Assembly (NCBI GenBank): GCA_963210315.1
Contig: OY723266.1
Location: 434,001-498,000 of the forward strand
DNA length: 64,000 bases
Direction of reading: 5' to 3'
Origin: Rhynchopus euleeides
Lineage: Eukaryota > Euglenozoa > Diplonemea > Diplonemida > Diplonemidae
A program made the position numbers and the translations under genes. How positions within the stretch are numbered: position 1 is the first letter of the stretch; every line of letters begins with the position of its first letter. The notes beneath the pieces were generated by a model. The model had not been told where the DNA came from, ran no database searches, and worked only from the letters and a program-made list of their open reading frames with translations. Below, piece after piece: positions 21,877 to 31,849 of the stretch.

Positions 21877-22318
21877 ACCTTCCAAGATGAACTCGGTGTG
21901 GATCACTCCGACATCAGGTAGGAACCCAGTGCCGCGAGGGAGGCAGTCACTGGAAGCCAGGTGGAGGCCATGGTCTGTGGGGGCGGGCCCACCCAGCCCC
22001 CACTTCCCCCATTTTTGGTCCCATTTTTTTTCCTCCCGAAAATGGCTTTATTTGAATCGTTCGAATCCGTGGCTCACGCCATGGTATTTCTTTTTCTCCA
22101 GAAATTTTATTGGTCCATGTTACTTGGCTCAGAACCAAAAGGAAAAAAATAAAGGAAAAAAATATATTTTGGCCGAATCTCTTATACTTACTCCGATTTA
22201 GGATCAGACTTGAGGGGGACCTTTTCGAATTTTTTTTTCGGGCACTTTTTCCACAAGGAAATGTCCGCCCTGTCCGCTACTGTCCGCTACTGTCCACTAC
22301 CGATTTCAAGGATCCTCC

Positions 22319-22791
22319 AAAATTTGAAAAATTTAAAATGTGATGCTGCACCCACCCACCCACCCCTCCGATAGCCGGGGCGGAAACAGAAGCGGAGAAA
22401 CCAACAGCAACCGAACCGGATACAGACATATGCGAGAGAGCAAATGCAGAGGGAGTGTGGTGGCGCATCCCTTGGCCTTTTCCACCCAGGTGCAACGCAC
22501 CGGGGTGGGGGGACGAGGTGCCACAACACAGCAACACAAAACCCCCGACCAGTGTGGATTGAGATAGGGGGCAATGCTCAGCCCCTTTCCCCTGCTGGAT
22601 GGGCACACAGAGCGGGCCGACACCCGACACACCACACTTATGACTTAAGCGTTAGGCTCTACGGATGGGTGGAAGGGTGGAGGGGTGGAGGGGCAGGGCC
22701 CAGAAACCGCGCGGCACGCGAGGGGGGGTGGCGGCGAGGTCCCAAAGACCAACGGACCCCACGCGACACCCCCCCCCCCCTCCCGCCTAGG
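22319..22791. other. spacer after F1, no gene seen
   Basis: Starts with the AAA duplication of F1, then CCCACC repeats. No open frame with protein-like composition. Confidence 0.5.
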
Positions 22792-23286
22792 TCACTTATT
22801 TTTCGCATCCTTCTCGAATGTGTTGCGGGACAGGAGCTCTTCCATCAAATCCAGCTCCCTTGCTGTCGCCTGAAGCTCCTTCTGCGCTGCCTCGCGGTCG
22901 CGGCGCTCCTGCTGGATGCGCTGCTCCAGAGTCTGATAAGGCGCGGTATCGTTTGGTGGCAGCACAACGACACAAAGGTAGGCAGTGAAAAAGCTGAAGA
23001 AGATCGTCGTCGACACACCGGAATTTAACTTAGGCACCCAGACCCCCCTCCCCCCCCCATCACACACTCGCCTCCGAAAGTGACGTCAAGATGACACTCA
23101 CACATCGGGGCAACGACAAACCTGGATCTGCTTCCGTGTCGTCGTGGTTGTACGGCAGCTGCAGCCGCTGCGTGACTGGGAGGCCTCCTTCTGCACGGCG
23201 CGCTGGGCAGTGACACTGCTGGGATGGCCTCTGCTGACAGAAGTCGCCGTGAAGGAGGACACCGACTCAAACGACAGGGCGGTCAT
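22792..23286 (-). CDS. small single-pass membrane protein with coiled-coil tail, two exons
   Basis: Predicted 133 residues; function unknown. Exon 1 is 23,122-23,286 and exon 2 is 22,792-23,028, with a 93-bp GT-AG phase-0 intron (donor CAG|GTTTGT, acceptor CCTAAG). The N-terminal 55 residues are Ser/Thr-rich with a TTTTTRKQIQ stretch. A hydrophobic segment follows (TTIFFSFFTAYLCVVVLPP, about residues 62-80). Then a charged heptad-like helix (LEQRIQQERRDREAAQKELQ onward) runs to a KDAKNK C-terminus. A single-pass protein with a coiled-coil tail could be a small assembly factor or tail-anchored tether. Stop is TGA. Confidence 0.66.
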
Positions 23287-24648
23287 AATGTGCGGTTGTC
23301 GCCCACCGGCACCCAGACCTGCATGCAGGGGGGAGGTAATCCTGTTCGCGTGACCCCGGCCTGGTGAGACGATCAAGACAGAGGCGTGTATCTGCAAGGG
23401 GAAACGCAGGAGAGAAAGACGTGCTCGCGAGATACGAAATTAACATCAGCAGCACAGCATCCCTTCACTTCGCTCAAAATGCATGGAGGGGTGGGACCGA
23501 GGCACGAGGTGCATGGGGAGGTGGGGTCGGGAGCGATGGGGGATGGGGGCTTCAGCTATCCAGCATGCATACATCCGCTCAGCACAATATTCACACAGGA
23601 CACACCCGACACCCGAACACACGCCAATGGCAATCGGCACACAACTGGTGCCATCGCCATGTCTGCAGGCATGTGTGTGTGTGACGGGGCATGGTCAGCC
23701 GCGTGATACGATCATTACGCATGAGGGACAGGGGCTTGGGGGCGGGTCATTTGGGAGAAGGTCAAGGGATAATTTTGGTGCGTATTCTTGGCGGCGCTGC
23801 CAATAGGGAAGCGCTGAAATCAGGAATCATACGAGTGGTCATGGGAAGAAAGGCGTGGGGGGGGGGGGCCCGGGGGGGGGGGGGGAGTTCAGGGTACTGC
23901 CTTAATGTACGGCACAACACAACACAACACAACGCTACACTACACAACACCCTGCCACCCCTCTCTAGCGATGCAGGGCAAAGCTCCCAACATCCAAGCC
24001 TGCGTGAAACCTTCCTCGAGCACCGATAGCACGTGTTTGGTGTGCATCGGCTGCCTGCCCGGTTCAACTTTCAGCAAGCTCTGTTGCCTGTGTGTGTGTG
24101 TGTGCACGCATATGTGCAAGAAGACACCCCTCCCCAGACTCGTATGGAAAAGCAAAAGAGAGATCAAGCACGGCTGTTTCCAACATAAAACCATGTTGAT
24201 CGAAGTGAGCGGGGATGATAGAAATGCACATCACCCGTGTATGTGCACAAAAGAATAACAAGGAAACAGAAGCAAGGGCACTTTCTCGCCTGGGAGGCGA
24301 GCTGTTGCCCTGCTGAGGGAGGGTGGGGTTGCAGCAGGTGAAGTCCCGCCTTGTGATATCCAGTGTAGGTTGGTCGCAGCACGGCCTGTCCATCACAGCC
24401 GCAGCACACTGGTGTCATAGTTTTGACAAGACTGCAGCCACAGGGCCATTGCGCTTCATCCGATTCGTCTCGAAAGAATGAAGCAGCAATTGGGATGTGC
24501 CGCAGCACTTTGAATGATACCCCGCGGACACACACCGCAGAACACCGCATAACGACGGGGGGGGGGTGCCAAAGACGGCAGATGCGCAGAAAGAAACCTT
24601 TGCAGCATCGCTGCTGGCTCACCCAACACACAACACAGAACACAGAAT
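23287..24648. other. intergenic, no gene seen
   Basis: 1.36 kb of spacer with an ACAAC microsatellite (about 23,910-23,950), G-runs at 23,857-23,886 and a TG run at about 24,090. Nothing convincing on either strand. Confidence 0.5.
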
Positions 24649-26640
24649 TCACAAGTCAGGCTCCTCCTCCTCCTCCTCATCATGGGTGCTCTGCTTGTAC
24701 ACACTGGCAACTATCGGGTTCGTCACCTGCTGCAGCTTCTCCAGCTGCTCGGTGTACTCCGCCTTCTCTGCAGACGGGTTCTCGTCCAGCCAGTCCAGCG
24801 CCTCCTTCACGGCGTCGTGGACGGTCTGCTTGTCGTCATCCTCCAGCTTCCCACCGAGCTTGTCGTCGTCATCCACCTGGTGCTTCAGGCTGTACGCAGT
24901 GCGCTCCAGCTCATTCTTTGCATCCACCCGCGCGCGCACTTCCAGGTCCACGTCGGCAAACCGGGCCGCCTCCTCCACCATGCGGTCGATCTCCTCCTGC
25001 GTCAGGCGCCCCGTGTCATTCGTGATGGCCAGCTCCTCCTCCGCCCCCGACGCCCCGTCCTTCGCCCCGACCAGCAGGATCCCGTCCGCGTCGACGTTGA
25101 AGGAGACTGCAATCTGCGGGACGCCGCGCGGTGCAGGCGGGATCCCCGACAGCTCGAACCTCCCGAGGAGGCGGCAGTCCTTCGTCATTGTGCGCTCCCC
25201 CTCGAACACCTGGATCCCCACCCGCTCCTGGTTGTCCTGGTGGGTCGAGAAGACCTGTGTCTTGTGCGCTGGCTTCTGGGTGTTCCGGTCGATCAGCTTC
25301 GTCATCACCCCGCCCGCCGTCTCGAGACCCAGCGACAGCGGCACCACGTCCAGCAGCAGCACCCCCTCCAGGCCCTTGTCGTGCACCCCAGACAGCACGG
25401 CCCCCAGCACTGCAGCCCCGTAGGCCACCGCCTCGTCGGGGTTGATGCCGCGGTGCGCCTCCTTGCCGTTAAAGAAGTCCTTCAGCAGCCCCTGCACCTT
25501 GGGGATGCGCGTCGACCCCCCGACCAGCACAATCTCGTCGATGTCCCCCTTCTGCAGATTCGCGTCTGCCAGCACCGCCTTCACCGGATTCAGCGTCTTC
25601 CGGAACAGGTCCATGTTCAGCTCCTCGAACTTCGAACGTGTCAACGTGTCCGAAAAGTCGAGCCCCTCGTCCAGCCCCTCCACCTCCACACGTGCCGTGG
25701 GTGCAGTGGACAGCTGCCGCTTCGCCGACTCGCAAGCCGCGCGTAGCCGAGCGAGCGCCTGGTGGCTCTTCGACACGTCACGCCCGTGGCGTTCCTTGAT
25801 CAGCTTCACGTAGTGCTGCACTAGCCGGTTGTCGAAGTCCTCCCCGCCCAGATGCGTGTCCCCGTTCGTTGCCAGCACCTCGAAGAACCCATCCTCGATC
25901 TCCAGCACCGACACGTCGAACGTCCCACCCCCGAGGTCGAACACCAGCGCGTTCTTCCCCTCGTGGCTCCGGTCGTCCAGCCCGTACGCGAGAGCGGCCG
26001 CCGTAGGCTCGTTGATGACGCGCACCACGTTTAGCCCCGCAATCGTACCCGCATCCTTCGTCGACTGCCGCTGGGCGTCAGTGAAGTAGGCCGGCACCGT
26101 CACCACGGCGTCCCGCACCTCCTGCCCCAGGTACCCCTCTGCGATCCCTTTCATCTTCCCCAGCACCATCGCAGAGATCTCCTCTGGCGTGTACCGCCGC
26201 TGCTCCCCTCGGTGCTGCAGAGACACCAGCGGCTGCCCGTCCTTCCCCTCCACGATGTCGTACGCCACGTGCTTCCGGTCCTGCTGCACCGTCGTGTCCG
26301 CATACTTCCGCCCGATCAGCCGCTTCACCGCAGCCACCGTGTTCTTCGGGTTCTCCGACATCTGGTTCTTGGCCCCGTCCCCGACAAGGCGCTCCCCGTC
26401 AGTGAAGGCGACGACGGACGGCGTGATGCGGTTCCCCATCTCGTTGGGGATCACCTCCACCTTCCCGTTCTGCCACACCCCCACCACGGAGTACGTTGTC
26501 CCGAGGTCGATCCCGATAGCACGGCGTACGATATCTTCGGCTTCAGCTGTGTCATCGCCCCCACCTCCGCTGGAAGCTGCTGCCACTGACAGCATCCCAA
26601 GGGCCCCCACGGTCGCAACAAGCGCAGCACGCACAGCCAT
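24649..26640 (-). CDS. BiP: BiP/GRP78, endoplasmic reticulum Hsp70
   Basis: 663-residue Hsp70, the ER-lumen ATP-dependent chaperone for secretory protein folding. An N-terminal signal peptide ([20 protein letters not shown], about 22 residues) leads into a Gly/Asp spacer. The nucleotide-binding domain starts at about 41 ([16 protein letters not shown]). It shows [26 protein letters not shown] and [13 protein letters not shown], then the linker ([14 protein letters not shown]) and the substrate-binding domain and lid. The acidic tail ends [13 protein letters not shown] stands where KDEL or HDEL is usual; trypanosome BiP ends MDDL, so an xxDL retrieval signal is plausible. No intron. Stop is TGA; the frame at the end is clear, so the tail is not a shift artefact. 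Confidence 0.95.
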   Translation of the reverse strand: MAVRAALVATVGALGMLSVAAASSGGGGDDTAEAEDIVRRAIGIDLGTTYSVVGVWQNGKVEVIPNEMGNRITPSVVAFTDGERLVGDGAKNQMSENPKNTVAAVKRLIGRKYADTTVQQDRKHVAYDIVEGKDGQPLVSLQHRGEQRRYTPEEISAMVLGKMKGIAEGYLGQEVRDAVVTVPAYFTDAQRQSTKDAGTIAGLNVVRVINEPTAAALAYGLDDRSHEGKNALVFDLGGGTFDVSVLEIEDGFFEVLATNGDTHLGGEDFDNRLVQHYVKLIKERHGRDVSKSHQALARLRAACESAKRQLSTAPTARVEVEGLDEGLDFSDTLTRSKFEELNMDLFRKTLNPVKAVLADANLQKGDIDEIVLVGGSTRIPKVQGLLKDFFNGKEAHRGINPDEAVAYGAAVLGAVLSGVHDKGLEGVLLLDVVPLSLGLETAGGVMTKLIDRNTQKPAHKTQVFSTHQDNQERVGIQVFEGERTMTKDCRLLGRFELSGIPPAPRGVPQIAVSFNVDADGILLVGAKDGASGAEEELAITNDTGRLTQEEIDRMVEEAARFADVDLEVRARVDAKNELERTAYSLKHQVDDDDKLGGKLEDDDKQTVHDAVKEALDWLDENPSAEKAEYTEQLEKLQQVTNPIVASVYKQSTHDEEEEEEPDL

Positions 26641-27274
26641 TGCAGATGATCACCGGAAGGAGGCGGGGCGTACAACCCTGAGCACAGCGGTAGATACCGG
26701 AGAAGGGTTGTGTGTGCGTGGGGCTGCTGATGTTCACACGGCAATCACCTGGACACGGGAGGATGGAGTGGGGCCATGCGATGGGTGCTCTTCTGTGGAA
26801 ATGAAACACACATTGCGGTTACAGAACACTGCGCAAGGGAGCGGGGTGGTAGAGCGGGGGCGGCAACCGTCAACCCCCTTGGCCTGTCAGTCATTGTCCG
26901 TTCATTTATGCCCAAACGCTCGTCCGGAAGGACGGCACCACACAGGACACCAGACCACACACCAACGACCTTGTCCCTAACCACCTGATACGTGGCGGCC
27001 CGCCCCTCAGTTAAGCCTTTCAAGGTTACAAATCTACCAACCCGCTCTGCAGTCTCGGAGGAGACACAGAACCCTCTGGCTGCACGTCTCACGTGCTGCC
27101 CCCCTCCACACCCCCGCAACACGCAACCACCCACCGGACACCCCCAAGCCAAGCGGTCTGTGCTGCACCCACACCACCCAAAGCCGGCGCTATCACGCGG
27201 TCTCCCCCGACCCCTCGCCACCAAGCCACAGATTCGCAGCCACACCGACCGCAGGGTATGGCTCCCCACCACAC
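26641..27274. other. intergenic, no gene seen
   Basis: Promoter-side spacer of BiP. I looked for heat-shock-type inverted GAA blocks and saw none convincing. Confidence 0.5.
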
Positions 27275-29683
27275 TCAGGGCTTCTTCGCATACAGCCGGT
27301 TCGTCACGTGGTTCTGTTCGTCCATGCTGGTAAACTTCGTGCTCTTGTGCTCCTGGGAGACGACAAGCCTTTCAAACAGCTTTTTCTTCGTCTCCACCTT
27401 ATGCGACAGCCCCTTTGTGTACAGCTTCTCGATCAGCTCCCCCTGCGACTGCTTGGTTAGCGGCGGGGGCTCGTTGCGCAGCCGCTCCGCCTCCGCCTCC
27501 CTCCGCAACCGCCTCGCGTCCTGCTTGTCCTGCTCCCGCACCGCGTAGTACAGCCTCTGGTTCACCTCCACCACACTCTCAGGACCGAGCAGCGTCCTGT
27601 GGCTCTGCTGCATCTTCTTCTCCTCTGCCCGCTCCTCCCTCGCCCTCGCAAGCCTCTTCTGCAGAGGCGCCTGGTACAGCCGCTGCACCAGCGCGGCCTG
27701 CTCGGAACGGGTGACCTTCTGCAGATGCTCCCCCCCACACACCTTCATGATAGCCGGCTGCGCAAACCCGGTGCTCGTCCAATGCGTCTCCGTCACGGGA
27801 AACTCCGTCTTCTTCACAGGCGCACTGCTGGGCCTCTGGATATTCCTGCGCCCCGCATGCCCGGCAGACCCCTCCCCGACAGCTGAGGGCTGGCTGGCAG
27901 GGGACATGCAGGCCAGGTCCCCGAGAGGGCGAGACACGTCCAGCACAGAGGGGCATGCCCCGGGCGGTGGGTGCGACTGCGGGGCAGGGGAGGCGATGAA
28001 GGCGCACTGCTTCGCCCGGGCCTCCTTTTTGTACATCGACAGCTCCAGCTCGAGGAGCTCGTATTTCTTCATCTTCTTCCGGAGCTGGGAGATCTCCGTG
28101 ACGTAGGATGCGATCATCACCTCCCGCTCCCTGCAGCTGTGGTAGTGCCGCGTCTCCCCGCGGACCCGCTCCGCCGTCTCCAGCCTGGCCTGTGTGATGC
28201 AGAGGTCGACAACAGACTCCATCTCTTTGATCCGCTCCACGATGTCCGATGTGACGTGCGACACGCCGTGCGCTGTGGAGGCTGTGTCGGTAGAGATGAC
28301 GGCAGACGATGCCCCTGCTGTGCCTGCAGCGGGGTGTGCCTGATCCGTCCTCTTCTTCCGGAGGAGGTCCCGCATCTTGCGCAGCTCGTTGCGGCACTGC
28401 TGGAGATCCCTCGAGGAGGTGGCGTGGTAGTCCGTCACCGCGCCGGTCTGCACCATCGCCACAACCTCGAGGGCAAACTCCAGAACCGCGCAGTTCTCCG
28501 TCACCGCCGTCACCTCCTGCGACAGCGCGATGAGACGCTTCACCTCCTTCTCCAGAGAGGCGGAGTCGCATTGATCGTGCACCTCGGCGAACCAGACAAA
28601 TTCACCGCCATCACCCGCCCCCCCTGCCTCCCCTGCCCCTCCACCCCCCTCCTGGCCGCTACACGCCGCACCGGGGCTGGCAGAGGGAGGGGCCTCCACC
28701 GCACCACCACCACCACCACCACCACCCTCTGTGCCACCACCGCCCCCCACGGCAGCCACCGGGGGGGCCGTTGGGGCTGTGGGAAGCGCGCCGTCGCCCT
28801 GCGGGGAGCTCTGAGGCGGGTGCATCGCGCCGGCGTGCCGCACGGTCCGTGTCTTGACAACATCCATCTTCAGGATTTTGTCAAACTGCCGGGCGTAAGC
28901 CTCCTTCGCACGGAGGAGGTCGTCGGAGCATGTCCCGGTGAGGGTCTGCTTGCTGAAGTCGAGCCGCGTGATGCTCTGATTCGCACGCAGCTCTTTGAGG
29001 GACGTCGCCTGCGGGCACCCTTCACTCATATGCTTCGCCGTCTCCCTGTCTATATATATACTCTCCCCTCCATCCGCCAGCGAGATCTGCGAGACGCAAC
29101 GCAGCTCCCCCGACTGGAACAGCTCACGCGCGATGCCACGCTGGATATTGCTTCGCATATGCTCCACCTGCCGCGCCACCTCCTTGTCATGCGTCTGCTG
29201 CTGGTGGAACAGCTTCGCCTCATAGTGGACCCGCTGCTGCAGCAGGGCCTGTATGATGTTCTTCACCACGGAGTGGTGCGCCAGTTTGCACTGCGTCTCC
29301 CTGAGCTGGTGCTTCACAGACGTGTTCTCCTGCTCAGAGAGGGTGAGGTCGTGCTGCAGAGTATGCAGGAGCTGGTTCCGGGTCGCCACCATATCTGATT
29401 CCTGGAGGCGGAGGTCGTCAACCGTTGACTGCTCTATTGGGTAGGGGTCTGGCAGGATGCTTTCGATGGCATCACCCTCGACATCGTCCCGATGGACACC
29501 GCCACTCCTGATGAGAACATCGCAATTATCCTGGTCTATTCTGGGGAGCACCCCACGCACAGCCATGCGTTTCTTCAGGATGTGATTCTCCCGCTCCAGC
29601 CCTTCCAGCTCCCGCTCCTGCTTCATGCACACCAGGCGGAGCTGGTCTGGGGTGTAGTCGTCATACTCTGATGAGGGGAGCAT
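27275..29683 (-). CDS. coiled-coil protein with C-terminal RLY repeats (euglenozoan type)
   Basis: About 802 residues from the Met at 29,683. The frame continues upstream for 59 Pro/His-rich residues that look like leader, so the later Met is chosen. Long heptad-rich helices lie at about residues 10-45, 110-190, 215-300 and 385-560, interrupted near 320-380 by Gly/Ala/Pro-rich low complexity. The last 140 residues carry four similar motifs: LVQRLYQAPL, VNQRLYYAVR, LIEKLYTKGL and VTNRLYAKKP, separated by basic helices. Repeated RLY motifs of this type are familiar from kinetoplastid flagellar and cytoskeletal proteins, so a flagellum or cytoskeleton role is inferred. No catalytic domain is seen. 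Stop is TGA. Confidence 0.82.
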   Translation of the reverse strand: MLPSSEYDDYTPDQLRLVCMKQERELEGLERENHILKKRMAVRGVLPRIDQDNCDVLIRSGGVHRDDVEGDAIESILPDPYPIEQSTVDDLRLQESDMVATRNQLLHTLQHDLTLSEQENTSVKHQLRETQCKLAHHSVVKNIIQALLQQRVHYEAKLFHQQQTHDKEVARQVEHMRSNIQRGIARELFQSGELRCVSQISLADGGESIYIDRETAKHMSEGCPQATSLKELRANQSITRLDFSKQTLTGTCSDDLLRAKEAYARQFDKILKMDVVKTRTVRHAGAMHPPQSSPQGDGALPTAPTAPPVAAVGGGGGTEGGGGGGGGAVEAPPSASPGAACSGQEGGGGAGEAGGAGDGGEFVWFAEVHDQCDSASLEKEVKRLIALSQEVTAVTENCAVLEFALEVVAMVQTGAVTDYHATSSRDLQQCRNELRKMRDLLRKKRTDQAHPAAGTAGASSAVISTDTASTAHGVSHVTSDIVERIKEMESVVDLCITQARLETAERVRGETRHYHSCREREVMIASYVTEISQLRKKMKKYELLELELSMYKKEARAKQCAFIASPAPQSHPPPGACPSVLDVSRPLGDLACMSPASQPSAVGEGSAGHAGRRNIQRPSSAPVKKTEFPVTETHWTSTGFAQPAIMKVCGGEHLQKVTRSEQAALVQRLYQAPLQKRLARAREERAEEKKMQQSHRTLLGPESVVEVNQRLYYAVREQDKQDARRLRREAEAERLRNEPPPLTKQSQGELIEKLYTKGLSHKVETKKKLFERLVVSQEHKSTKFTSMDEQNHVTNRLYAKKP

Positions 29684-31849
29684 CGCAACCGACCCCACCC
29701 CCCCACCCCCCTCCCCAGGGAGCGGTATGGAGGGAGAGAGCGGGACACGGCTCCCGGCACCCGAGGGTGGGGTGGGGTGTGGTGAGGGAGGGGAGGGGAG
29801 AGGGGGGACCTTGTGATGTTGCGGTGTTGGGTGTTGTGGGTGTGCCTCCCTTGCATGCAAAAAAGGGGGTGCTTTTGAACGGCTTTATTTTCAAAAAGAA
29901 GTTTTGAAGGAGGCGTGTCAGAGATGGGATGGGATGGGATGGGTCGGGGAGGGGGGGAACAGTCCATTGGGATTTTTTTTTGCGCTATCTGCGAGTGCCT
30001 TCCGTGGCAAGCCGCATCACAACTCAAGCAAGCCGACACCACCCGGCTGTCGGGGCACAAAGAGGGATGCGGCATTCAGCCACGCTTGTTACCAAACCAG
30101 CCACGCCATGGCCGGGGTATTGATGGGGCTCGGGGGAGCGGGTGCAAGGCGGGACACGCACAGACACCCATTGGTGGGGGAATCAAGGCAGAGATGAATG
30201 AGATGGTGCGAAGGGAAGGATGGGAGCGGGGAGATCCTCATGAGAAGATCCCCATCAAGGCAAGCCTTGATAGGGTCACTGGTTCGGATGCCACGGCCCT
30301 CCATAAAAGGTTGTGAAGATGGGGCGCTTTAGCTGACACGCGCATAGAGTACAGCCATCTAACCACCACATCGGTAGTGTGTGTCTTCAAAAATTCGTCT
30401 AAGTCTGCAACATACTGATGATGCTGGCGGCTGGGCTGTACGTTGAGATTGGGGGGGGAGAGAGATAGAGAGAGAGGTGGGAGCAGGCGAGGCCCCCTCC
30501 TCCCCTCAACTGTGAAAACAAAGCATCTTTTGTAGCCATCTCAAAAAACAACAGCAGAAATAACAGGGGGGGGGGCCCGGGGGGGGGGGGCGCAGAGAAG
30601 AACAAGAGGGGGGGTGTGGGGAGATAAGACACAAAACAAGGGGAAAAAAGAGAAGACGTCGGCTAGGAGGAGGGTAGATATGGAAACGCTTACCTAAAGG
30701 GGTGGCGGGGTGTCTCTGAAAGGGTTGCTGTCTCGCTCGTATTCCCGGAGTCGGTCACCTTCTTGAAAACGTGTTGCGGCGGAAACAGGGTAAATAACAC
30801 ATTTTCGTTCGGGTTTTTTTTTTGATCGAGTACGGTCGAGGAGGAATTATACAGCAACACTTTCCGCTCACAAAGCAGATGGGTGAGATTTAATAAACTA
30901 CGAAGAAGCCCGGGTTATTTGTGCGGCGGATGAGGGGGGGGCCGTTCCGTGGCCCTACCATGGCTGGTGGGTGCGAGTGACTCTGGCGTTGCGTGGTATT
31001 CTTCTTTATGACACCGCGCCGCGCCGCCGCGTTCCCACTGACTTCTCCGCTTCAAGAAAAACAAGATCTGTTCCATAAAATAAAATGCCGCGGGGTAGTG
31101 TTCTGCTTGTGCAAAACCATTTTGATGGGTGGGCCGGGCTACACATAGGCGGATGTAGCAACCCTTCAAAGGACACCATCAAGATGGGACGCACACTGTG
31201 TCTGGTGGGTCGACCTCGAGCCCCGACCAGACGAATACCCACGTTCAAAAGAGATGCTAACAATGCACTGACGTGGCATGAGCAGCATAGGGTCTGAGAA
31301 CAGCAAGGCGGTAAGCGGGCTAGTGAAGAGTTAGGGTGGTAGTGCACCGTCGGTGATACAGGGAGATTTCTGTGAAAAACCCCCGAGCAACAAGCGACAG
31401 TGGTGCAGGTGCAACAGAGCGAAACTTGGCGGGAATGCCGAAAGTGGTGATGTGCCTTGGGTGCAGAGAAAAACAAAGGCTGGCCGAGCAGTGCTGCCGT
31501 CAAATAGCACAGGAAGCACAAACAAAAGGGCCGACACTTCAAAAAAAAGGGTTGTGGGAAAAGGTCGGGTTGTGACATTGAAGAGAAGGGAAGAGGGGGT
31601 GATGAAGGGGCGAAGGGAAGAATCCCTGCTGGTCATCACCAATAGCGAGACAGAGACTGGTGAACTGATACAGACATTGGCATCGGTGGCGAGTTGGAAT
31701 GCAACTTCAGGACGCACAACAGGCGCCCTGTCAGACAAGGGCACGGGATGTGCCCTTCTTCATTGGAACGGCGCCTATTGGGCGTCGAGATGCCACCGAA
31801 AACTTCAATGTGTATTTCTAGCTTGAAACCGGCGGTCTGGGTACATCTC
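29684..31849. other. intergenic, no gene seen
   Basis: 2.2 kb without a supported gene. GGGAT repeats occur at about 29,930; a G-run with CCCGGG sits at about 30,568-30,590. A poly-T stretch lies at 30,816. Open frames on both strands are short and lack protein-like composition. Confidence 0.5.

Larger units (their letters stand above)
21299..22212. mobile_element. Element L: hAT-like non-autonomous element in F1
   Basis: Identical 8-bp duplications AGGGGGAC lie at 21,291-21,298 and 22,213-22,220; the intact F copy shows a single one. The ends CATGTATGATCCTTA and (inverted) CAAGTCTGATCCTAA match at 12 of 15 bases. The 8-bp duplication with a CA start suits hAT. Inside is a tandem duplication of about 245 bp (from about 21,480 and from about 21,726), each carrying a 60-bp GC-rich repeat. 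No gene is seen. Confidence 0.75.
9917..22318 (-). mobile_element. Element F, copy 1: DNA transposon split by nested insertions
   Basis: The ends GGAGGATTCTT (9917) and AAGGATCCTCC (to 22,318) form an inverted pair, with 3-bp AAA duplications at 9914-9916 and 22,319-22,321. Removing 10,067-17,114 (E, D, A2, in a C-run), 17,288-20,257 (G plus its TG) and 21,299-22,220 (L plus its 8-bp duplication) leaves about 1.46 kb. That remainder is the reverse complement of the intact copy at 36,756-38,217. F's own pieces are about 9917-10,066, 17,117-17,287, 20,258-21,298 and 22,221-22,318. F carries the palindromic word GGACATGTCC many times and an internal partial duplication (20,340-20,500 against 20,590-20,740). 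No intact gene is seen. Confidence 0.85.

Noticed and set aside
24490..26980. Plus-strand frames opposite BiP
   Set aside because: Antisense to an unambiguous Hsp70 gene.
30240..30310. tRNA-like GGTTCGGATGCC stretch
   Set aside because: No matching acceptor or anticodon arms could be formed.
31006..31578. Minus-strand 190-residue Cys/Leu-rich frame
   Set aside because: Composition looks random and no splice or family signal supports it.
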